A stretch of DNA of 6,355 bases, taken from positions 1 through 6,355 of the forward strand of contig JAHJCS010000123.1 in assembly GCA_018812465.1 (NCBI GenBank), given 5' to 3'. A program made the translations under genes and the position numbers. Below the pieces are notes generated by a model. That model saw only the letters and a list, made by a program, of their open reading frames with translations, did no database searches and had not been told where the DNA came from. This document shows, piece by piece, positions 1-4,746 of the stretch (within the stretch, counting starts at the first letter, position 1; every line of letters begins with the position of its first letter). Source of the DNA: Nanobdellota archaeon (GTDB lineage: Archaea > Nanobdellota > Nanobdellia > Woesearchaeales > UBA12501).

Positions 1-134
1 CCTGCAAAAGCCAGAAGATAGCTTATTCCTGTGAAGAGTCCGAAGCTAAACATCGGCTTTATGAACCATAGAAGAATAAATATCTCAAGAACTGATATCA
101 ATATGCTCTTCTTTGCTCTCTTCTTTCTTGCCAT
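1..134 (-). CDS. Putative membrane protein, N-terminal part (runs off the left edge)
   Basis: Only the first 44 codons are visible. The protein begins MARKKRAKKS, a strongly basic stretch, followed at about residues 11-25 by a hydrophobic helix (ILISVLEIFILLWFI) and, after a short KPMFSFG link, by a second hydrophobic stretch that reaches the edge. The basic N-terminus followed by a helix suggests an inner-membrane protein with its N-terminus in the cytoplasm. The ATG shares one base with the TAA stop of the upstream gene (TAATG), so translation is probably coupled. An AGGAG motif lies 11 bases upstream, inside the preceding gene. It is the fourth gene of the minus-strand operon. I do not recognise the family, and too little is present to assign a function. 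A signal peptide of a secreted protein is a less likely alternative, because a second hydrophobic segment follows directly. Confidence 0.6.
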   Translation of the reverse strand, partial: MARKKRAKKSILISVLEIFILLWFIKPMFSFGLFTGISYLLAFA

Positions 135-385
135 TATCTCAACAACTCCTTCAACACATTATGCTTTGCTTCAATGAATCTGATGTTTGTGATGATATCA
201 TCAACCTCTCCCTTATAATATATCTCAAGATATGACTCAATATCTTTCAGCTCTTTCTCAAGTTCATCTTTTCTGCCTTCAGAAAGTTCTTTATTCTTAT
301 TTCTGCCATACTCTTCAACCTTGTTGTTAAAGTTCTCTTCCAGTTCTTTGAATGATCTCTCTTCTTCTGGTGTCAGCTCTTTCAT
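134..385 (-). CDS. Small charged alpha-helical protein, function unknown
   Basis: An 83-residue protein that I do not recognise. It is rich in Glu, Lys and Asp with regularly spaced Leu, Ile and Phe, and has almost no glycine or proline after residue 6. It should therefore form long amphipathic helices, probably a coiled coil over about residues 8-55, with a second helical part (IITNIRFIEAKHNVLKELL) at the C-terminus. There is no signal peptide, cysteine or catalytic motif. The start is well supported: a GAGGT Shine-Dalgarno motif lies 5 bases before the ATG. The 54-base gap from the preceding zinc protein contains a TATA-like GATATAAT around 422-429, so a weak internal promoter is possible. 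It overlaps the following membrane-protein gene by one base. A cytoplasmic partner of that membrane protein, or of the operon's DNA-binding protein, is conceivable, but this is inference from position only. Confidence 0.65.
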   Translation of the reverse strand: MKELTPEEERSFKELEENFNNKVEEYGRNKNKELSEGRKDELEKELKDIESYLEIYYKGEVDDIITNIRFIEAKHNVLKELLR

Positions 386-439
386 CTTTTACCTCACAAT
401 ATGAAAAGGCATTTGTCATTATATCGCATTGTACTGACT

Positions 440-667
440 TCAAGATGTTTTCTTATGGTTATCTTTATTATTGCCCTGTCTTTTATATCGGTATTGTGGC
501 TGCTTAATTTTTTCTTGTCGCATCATCTTATCAGAATATTCCATGCTTGCTTCAAATCCATGGTCCCACGCTTCAGCATAGCATTTATCACACATGCCTT
601 TCTGATATCTTGAGTTTTTCTCATCTATATCTTTTTTGCAGTTATTGCATACATTTTTCTCTGCCAT
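440..667 (-). CDS. Small zinc-ribbon or treble-clef protein, function unknown
   Basis: A small protein of 75 residues from the ATG at 667 (MAEKNVCNNC), or 77 from the ATG at 673. Counting from 667, its N-terminal part carries C7xxC10 and C26xxC29, fifteen residues apart. This is a typical four-cysteine zinc site of the ribbon or treble-clef kind. A helix with aromatic and acidic residues (YAEAWDHGFEASMEY) follows, then a polar, basic tail (KIKQPQYRYKRQG and onward). Such proteins often bind nucleic acid or another protein; which applies here cannot be told. The upstream AGAGAG motif is only about 2 bases from the ATG at 673 but 8 bases from the one at 667, so the inner start is preferred. The gene begins within about 20 bases of the end of the Fis-type HTH gene and is almost certainly co-transcribed with it. 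No known family is recognised with confidence. Confidence 0.68.
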   Translation of the reverse strand: MAEKNVCNNCKKDIDEKNSRYQKGMCDKCYAEAWDHGFEASMEYSDKMMRQEKIKQPQYRYKRQGNNKDNHKKTS

Positions 668-683
668 AATCATATCTCTCTTA

Positions 684-1349
684 TCAAAGTCCTATCTTCT
701 TTATCTTCCTGTGGAGTGTCTCATAACGCAGGCCTATGCTTCTTGCAGTCTTTGTTATGCTTCCTGCATTCTCTTTCAGCGCTCTTTTTATGAACTCTTC
801 CTCAAACTGCTCTTCTGCTTCTTTCAGAGACAGCTGTCTTTCTGGAAGGGATTCCATTATGTCCTTGGAGAACTCTGACACATTCTTGTACATCTCATCA
901 AGCTTTATCGGATGTATCACAGCCTTGTAATTGTCAAGCACATCTTCAACTATCGCATTGACAGCAGATTGCTTTATCTCATACACTCTTGTCATGTCTC
1001 TCCTTATCTTGTCAACATCAATATCCTCTTCTTTGACTATCCTATGGATTGATCTCCTGTCAACATCAGCTATCTTTGCGACCTCAGAGATATTACCATA
1101 GTTAATCTGCAGCAGCTTCTGCAGGTATCCTTTAAGAAAATTCTTCTTGGCTCTCTTGAAGCCCACTTTTGTGTCAATATCAAAATCAATCAGAGGAGAA
1201 CGCTTTATCTTCTCTGAGATGTCCCGGCTGAGCTCGTCAATTGTTATACCCATCACTCTGTGCATGGCATCATCAATGATTGGTTTGACCTGGACTTTCT
1301 CATCAAGCTTCTTTTTGCCCTTCTCAACTACTTTCTCAAGCTTTGGCAT
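684..1349 (-). CDS. DNA-binding protein with two Fis-type helix-turn-helix domains
   Basis: A 221-residue cytoplasmic protein, first gene of the minus-strand operon. Two segments look like the Fis/NtrC C-terminal helix-turn-helix (HTH_8). The first is at about residues 67-107, with GNISEVAKIADVDRRSIHR at its core. The second is at about 178-221, with GSITKTARSIGLRYETLHRK, ending IKKIGL as many bacterial NtrC-type regulators do. The two segments align without gaps at an offset of 111 residues, with ten identities over 41 positions, which points to internal duplication. The N-terminal 60 residues and the segment at 108-177 are charged and helical without a known domain. There is no AAA+ sigma-54 domain and no receiver domain. 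The likely role is transcription regulation or chromosome binding, possibly including its own operon; targets are unknown. The ATG is placed about 28 bases from the TATA-box centre, so the message should be leaderless. Confidence 0.78.
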   Translation of the reverse strand: MPKLEKVVEKGKKKLDEKVQVKPIIDDAMHRVMGITIDELSRDISEKIKRSPLIDFDIDTKVGFKRAKKNFLKGYLQKLLQINYGNISEVAKIADVDRRSIHRIVKEEDIDVDKIRRDMTRVYEIKQSAVNAIVEDVLDNYKAVIHPIKLDEMYKNVSEFSKDIMESLPERQLSLKEAEEQFEEEFIKRALKENAGSITKTARSIGLRYETLHRKIKKIGL

Positions 1350-1373
1350 GATAATATCTGACTCTAACCATAG

Positions 1374-1389
1374 TATAATAATTTTTCTA
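1374..1389 (-). promoter_or_regulatory. Archaeal BRE/TATA promoter of the Fis-type HTH operon
   Basis: On the minus strand TAGAAAAA (BRE-like, 1389-1382) is followed by TTATTATA (1381-1374). Transcription in archaea starts about 26 bases after the centre of the TATA box, here near 1351. This is within two bases of the ATG at 1349, so the transcript is predicted to be leaderless. There is accordingly no Shine-Dalgarno motif in front of this gene. Confidence 0.6.
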
Positions 1390-1411
1390 TGTTATATCAG
1401 AGAGTGTACAG

Positions 1412-1440
1412 TTTAATCCTATCCTCACCTGATGATTAAA
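1412..1440. repeat. Short inverted repeat, candidate operator
   Basis: TTTAATC (1412-1418) and GATTAAA (1434-1440) are perfect 7-base inverted copies separated by 15 bases. A further related copy, ATGATTA, occurs at 1432-1438 and again at 1452-1458, exactly 20 bases apart. The cluster lies just upstream of the BRE/TATA of the HTH operon, where an activator or repressor could bind. A role in regulation is inference. AT-rich repeats of this length can arise by chance. Confidence 0.3.
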
Positions 1441-1580
1441 GCACTTGAAGAATGATTAGGAGTAGGAAGAGAATGCACAATAACAGAATAAATCCAGTGC
1501 AAACATCATAATTGTATAACCAGGAAGAAAATGTTAAACAGACAGATACTATGGCTTATATTATCTATTCCACAATAGTC

Positions 1581-1595
1581 ACAAAGCTTAATATA
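1581..1595 (+). promoter_or_regulatory. Archaeal BRE/TATA promoter of the nucleotidyltransferase gene
   Basis: ACAAAGC (BRE, 1581-1587) is followed directly by TTAATATA (TATA box, 1588-1595). Transcription should start near 1618. The core AAGCTT-ATATA resembles the MetRS promoter on the other strand. Because the TATA box contains the first base of the ATG at 1595, that ATG would lie upstream of the transcript. A weaker TATA-like stretch (TTATATTA) near 1556-1563 could be an alternative but lacks a good BRE. Confidence 0.62.
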
Positions 1596-1622
1596 TGAAG
1601 CTCCCTAAAACATGCTTAAAAA

Positions 1623-1628
1623 GGGGTG
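1623..1628 (+). promoter_or_regulatory. Ribosome binding site deciding a TTG start
   Basis: GGGGTG lies 5 bases before the TTG at 1634. This is the same spacing as the GAGGTG-to-ATG arrangement of the lipoprotein gene at 4736-4749. The motif falls between the predicted transcription start (about 1618) and the TTG. It is therefore the only start in this region that has both a transcript and a ribosome site. Confidence 0.55.
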
Positions 1629-1633
1629 TTTCC

Positions 1634-2464
1634 TTGGATTTTAAGGTAGAGCAGAGACCCAAACAGAATATTGAGAGATATAGCCGGGAAGAGTTGGATA
1701 TAGCTTATAAGTTCGCTAAGTCTGCCTACAAAGAGTTTGGCACTTTCACAAAAGCAATAGTTCTCTTTGGTTCTATGGTCCGCAAACAGCAGTCAGCAGA
1801 AGGGGCAAGAGGAGATATAGATATATTGATCATTGTTGATGATCTTTCATTATCCATAGGCCCAGAAGTAGCAGAGACTTACAGGATAATCCAGCAGAAA
1901 CAGATAAGGGACATCTCTCCAAGACTTCATGTGACCACTCTTAAGCTAACCTCATTCTGGGAGTTTGTAAGGATGGGTGATCCTGTCGCAATAAATATGC
2001 TCAGGGATGGCACAAGCCTTCTTGACACAGGATTCTTTGATCCACTGCAGATGCTTCTCAAACAGGGCAGGATAAGGCCAACAGCAGAATCAATCTGGAA
2101 CTATTTCATAAGGGCTCCTGCAACAATTGTCAACTCAAAATGGCACATACTCCAGGCAACACTTGATCTGTATTGGGCTGTGATAGATTCAGCGCATGCA
2201 GCACTCATGAGAATGGGAGAGATACCTCCGACACCTGAGCATGTGTCTGACCTTCTCCAGGATATTCTTGTGAAACAGGGCAAGCTCAACCAGAAATATC
2301 CAGTGATAATGAGGAACTTCTATGAACTCTCAAGGAAGATAACCCATAGGGAGCTGAAGGAAGTTACTGGTGAGCAGTATTCAAAATATCTTGCTGATGC
2401 GCAGGACTTTGTCAATGCGATGAAGGTCATAGTAGAGCAGAGACCTTCTGATGTAACTAAATGA
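1634..2464 (+). CDS. Nucleotidyltransferase (MNT-type) fused to a HEPN-like domain
   Basis: A 276-residue cytoplasmic protein if read from the TTG at 1634; the ATG at 1595 would add 13 residues but lies inside the TATA box. Counting from the TTG, residues 30-115 form a minimal nucleotidyltransferase domain of the polymerase-beta superfamily. The signature GSMVR starts at G46-S47, and the metal-binding pair is D61-I-D63 in GDIDILIIVDD. The next strand reads LHVTTL, with His where many relatives carry the third acidic residue. Residues about 150-265 are all helical and resemble a HEPN domain (LDLYWAVIDSAHAALMRMG, then PPTPEHV). The expected Rx4-6H RNase motif is not present in canonical form; RKITH (R234, H238) has one residue too few. 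MNT and HEPN domains more often occur as separate toxin-antitoxin partners, and no partner gene is seen here. Substrate is unknown. It is transcribed alone from its own promoter and converges with the MetRS gene. Confidence 0.75.
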   Translation: MDFKVEQRPKQNIERYSREELDIAYKFAKSAYKEFGTFTKAIVLFGSMVRKQQSAEGARGDIDILIIVDDLSLSIGPEVAETYRIIQQKQIRDISPRLHVTTLKLTSFWEFVRMGDPVAINMLRDGTSLLDTGFFDPLQMLLKQGRIRPTAESIWNYFIRAPATIVNSKWHILQATLDLYWAVIDSAHAALMRMGEIPPTPEHVSDLLQDILVKQGKLNQKYPVIMRNFYELSRKITHRELKEVTGEQYSKYLADAQDFVNAMKVIVEQRPSDVTK

Positions 2465-2484
2465 TTTAGAAAAAGTGATTATCC

Positions 2485-2489
2485 TTTTT
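2485..2489 (+). terminator. T-run behind the nucleotidyltransferase gene
   Basis: A run of five T follows 20 bases after the TGA stop. Archaeal RNA polymerase terminates on short T-rich stretches without needing a hairpin. A weak AT-only inverted repeat (TCATAA/TTATGA, 2499-2515) follows. The 71-base convergent gap holds nothing else. Confidence 0.4.
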
Positions 2490-2524
2490 GAGATATTATC
2501 ATAAGATCATTATGAAATTATTAG

Positions 2525-2529
2525 AAAAA
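2525..2529 (-). terminator. T-run behind the methionyl-tRNA synthetase gene
   Basis: On the minus strand a run of five T begins 7 bases after the TAA stop of the synthetase gene. A second T5 run lies at 2474-2470, behind the same inverted repeat. Both are suitable as archaeal T-tract terminators in this short convergent gap. Confidence 0.4.
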
Positions 2530-2535
2530 TTATTC

Positions 2536-4617
2536 TTAGCTGACTTTTCCGCTGTCTAATTCCACTTTCAGCTCTGCTTTCTCTGTCTTCAAAGGCTCTC
2601 CTCTGTAAAGCACTTTATGTTTATCTACATTGATCTTGACTTTAAAGAAATCCTCAATTGATATCTGGCTCTCTGGACTTGGAGTTATCCCATTGATGAA
2701 CACTCTGTCACCTGGTTTTGATCCAGGAGCTTCAATTATCTTGACACTGTTCCCATCACTTCCTGCAAGAAGCATTCCAGCAGACATCTCTCCTCTGAGC
2801 TTTGCTGGTTTAAGGTTCCTCAGCACAATAATCTTCTTTCCTACAAGATCCTCTGGTTTGTAATAGTTTGCTATTCCTGCGCATATCTGGCGCTTGTCAA
2901 TTCCTGTATTGATCTGGAGTATCAGCAATTTGTCAGCCTCTGGATGCTTCTTTGCCTCAAGAATCTCTGCTGCTGCGATATCCAGCAGTGCAAATGGATC
3001 CTTGACAGCAAGTTTGTCAAGCTCATCCTCAAGCTTCTTGATAAGTATCTCTCCTTTGCCGATCTCATGGTTCTTCAGCTCTTTATCCAGGTCTTCCCAT
3101 GACTGCGGTTTGATATTAAGCTGTGCCTCAATCTTTGCAGACATTGCTGGAAGTATTGGTTTTGATATTATGGATATATCTTTGACAAGATTCACGCAGA
3201 AAGATACAACTTCCTCTGCCTTTTTCTCATCAGTCTTCACAAGTTCCCAAGGCTTGTTGTCCTGGAAATACTTGTTGCCGATTGATCCCACTTCAAGGAT
3301 AAGCTTGACAGTTTCTCTCATATTGTAGGATAAATACGCTTTCTTGATATCCTCATACTTAGCTTTCAGCTCTTTCTGCAGTTCTTTCTCGCTGAAGCCA
3401 GTGACTTTTGAGCTGCAGTTTCTGTTAGAGAAGCTAAGCACCCTATAGACAAAATTTCCCAGGTCAGCTACAAGCTTGTTGTTTATGCTGCTCTTGAAAT
3501 CATTGAAGTCAAGGTCAATGTCTGACATTGACTTATTCAGATTGGACGCAAAATAGAACCTGAGGTATTCTGGGTCAAGTATCTTGAGATAATCCTTTGC
3601 TGTGAAGAATGTACCTCTTGATTTTGACATCTTCTCATTGTTCACTGTGAGGAAGCCATGCACAACAATATCCTCTGGTGTAGAGAAACCTGACTTCATG
3701 AGCATGAGAGGCCAGAAAAGGAAATGGAAATAGATTATATCCTTGCCTATGAAATGGATTATCCTTCCGTTCTTCCAGTAATCATCAACACTGCATTTCT
3801 CTTTTGATATATTCTTGCAGTAGTTCTCAGTTGAGGCTATATATCCTACAGGAGCATCAAGCCAGACATAATAATAAAGATCTTTCTCTCCAGGAATATT
3901 AAAGCCAAAGTAAGGGCCGTCTCTTGAGATATCCCAGTCCTTTAAGCCTTCCTTGATCCAGTTGAGTATGTAATTCTTGACTTCAGGCTGAAGGTTTTTG
4001 TTTGACTCAAGCCATTTCTTGAGGTCATCAGAGCATGCGCTGAGCTTGAAGAAATAATGGTTTGAGCTCTTCTGTGTAGGGGCTGCGCCGCACACTGTGC
4101 AGAATGGATTGACAAGGTCTGTTGTTGAGTAAGTTGCATTGCATTTCTCGCACACATCACCATACTGGTCTTCAGCACCGCACTTCGGGCACTTGCCCTT
4201 GACATACCTGTCAGGCAGAAACCTGTTGCACTTTGCGCAGTAAGTGAGCTCAACATCCTTCCTGTAGATCAATTCCTTTTCCTTGAGCTTTGTGAATATG
4301 AAATCACTGTACTTCCTGTTCTCTTCTGAATTGGTTGAGTAATAGCTGTCAAAACTTATCATGAACTTCTGGAAATCATCAATATGCTCCTTATGTATCT
4401 CATCTATGAGCTGTTCTGGAAGAATTCCTTTCTTCTTTGCAGAGATCTCTATAGGAGTTCCATGGGTGTCATCAGCACAGCAGTAGATCACTGGCTCGCC
4501 TATGAGCCTTAGGAATCTCACAAATACATCAGTCTGGATATACTCCACCATGTGGCCTATATGGATTGGGCCATTTGCATATGGCAATGCTGATGTCACG
4601 ACTATTTTCTTTTGCAT
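2536..4617 (-). CDS. metG: Methionyl-tRNA synthetase with C-terminal EMAPII-like tRNA-binding domain
   Basis: This 693-residue cytosolic class I enzyme charges tRNA-Met with methionine using ATP, serving both initiation and elongation. The catalytic Rossmann fold shows HIGH at 19-22 and KMSKS at 329-333. The inserted zinc domain has four CxxC pairs (C127/C130, C143/C146, C156/C159, C173/C176), the two-zinc type of archaea and E. coli. The anticodon-binding helical domain (about 350-515) has N388-x3-R392 and W457 in NKPWEL, matching the E. coli residues N391, R395 and W461 that read CAU. A hinge leads to an OB-fold tRNA-binding domain at about 541-643 (PFALLDIAAAEIL, then KLRGEMSAGMLLA). The last 50 residues resemble the EMAPII/Arc1p extension rather than a bacterial Trbp111 end. 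All key residues are present, so it should be active. It is transcribed alone from its own TATA box, apparently leaderless. Confidence 0.97.
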   Translation of the reverse strand: MQKKIVVTSALPYANGPIHIGHMVEYIQTDVFVRFLRLIGEPVIYCCADDTHGTPIEISAKKKGILPEQLIDEIHKEHIDDFQKFMISFDSYYSTNSEENRKYSDFIFTKLKEKELIYRKDVELTYCAKCNRFLPDRYVKGKCPKCGAEDQYGDVCEKCNATYSTTDLVNPFCTVCGAAPTQKSSNHYFFKLSACSDDLKKWLESNKNLQPEVKNYILNWIKEGLKDWDISRDGPYFGFNIPGEKDLYYYVWLDAPVGYIASTENYCKNISKEKCSVDDYWKNGRIIHFIGKDIIYFHFLFWPLMLMKSGFSTPEDIVVHGFLTVNNEKMSKSRGTFFTAKDYLKILDPEYLRFYFASNLNKSMSDIDLDFNDFKSSINNKLVADLGNFVYRVLSFSNRNCSSKVTGFSEKELQKELKAKYEDIKKAYLSYNMRETVKLILEVGSIGNKYFQDNKPWELVKTDEKKAEEVVSFCVNLVKDISIISKPILPAMSAKIEAQLNIKPQSWEDLDKELKNHEIGKGEILIKKLEDELDKLAVKDPFALLDIAAAEILEAKKHPEADKLLILQINTGIDKRQICAGIANYYKPEDLVGKKIIVLRNLKPAKLRGEMSAGMLLAGSDGNSVKIIEAPGSKPGDRVFINGITPSPESQISIEDFFKVKINVDKHKVLYRGEPLKTEKAELKVELDSGKVS

Positions 4618-4639
4618 GGCCTGTCTGGAGAGTATATTA

Positions 4640-4655
4640 TATATAAAGCTTATTG
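4640..4655 (-). promoter_or_regulatory. Archaeal BRE/TATA promoter of metG
   Basis: On the minus strand CAATAAGC (4655-4648) is followed by TTTATATA (4647-4640). The centre of the TATA box is about 26 bases from the A of the ATG at 4617. Transcription is thus expected to begin at or next to the start codon and give a leaderless mRNA; no Shine-Dalgarno motif precedes the gene. The promoter is head-to-head with that of the lipoprotein gene, with about 34 bases between the two TATA boxes. Confidence 0.68.
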
Positions 4656-4674
4656 AAGAATCCGGTTCTGGTTC

Positions 4675-4690
4675 AGAAAGTTTTATATAC
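4675..4690 (+). promoter_or_regulatory. Archaeal BRE/TATA promoter of the lipoprotein gene
   Basis: AGAAAGT (BRE, 4675-4681) precedes TTTATATA (4682-4689), a near-consensus archaeal TATA box. Transcription should begin near 4712, leaving a leader of about 35 bases that includes a strong GAGGTG ribosome site at 4736-4741, 5 bases before the ATG at 4747. Confidence 0.7.
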
Positions 4691-4746
4691 TATTTATTAT
4701 ATTCTCAGCCCATCACAATATAAATAAATACAAACGAGGTGTTTTG

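Noticed and set aside
401..930. Plus-strand open frames opposite the zinc and HTH genes, some with hydrophobic stretches.
   Set aside because: The minus-strand genes show domain motifs and operon spacing; the plus-strand frames have no start signals and arise as complements of Lys/Glu-rich coding.
1430..1500. Possible C/D-box guide RNA, because TGATGA at 1430-1435 matches a C box.
   Set aside because: No CTGA D box follows at a suitable distance, and there is no terminal stem.
1474..1500. Short stem TGCAC/GTGCA in the intergenic region as a structured RNA.
   Set aside because: Only five pairs around a large AT-rich loop, on no predicted transcript.
1595..1633. ATG at 1595 as the start of the nucleotidyltransferase.
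   Set aside because: It overlaps the TATA box, has no ribosome site, and lies before the predicted transcription start; the TTG at 1634 fits better.
1634..2464. tRNA CCA-adding enzyme or poly(A) polymerase.
   Set aside because: The protein is far too short and lacks the further domains of the archaeal CCA enzyme; only the minimal GS-R-DxD core is shared.
2499..2515. Hairpin TCATAA/TTATGA as a bacterial-type intrinsic terminator.
   Set aside because: The stem is six AT-rich pairs with no T-run directly behind it on the plus strand; the nearby T-tracts explain termination better in an archaeon.
2630..3328. Plus-strand open frames opposite the MetRS gene.
   Set aside because: They are serine/isoleucine-rich mirror frames of a certain gene, with no promoter or ribosome site.
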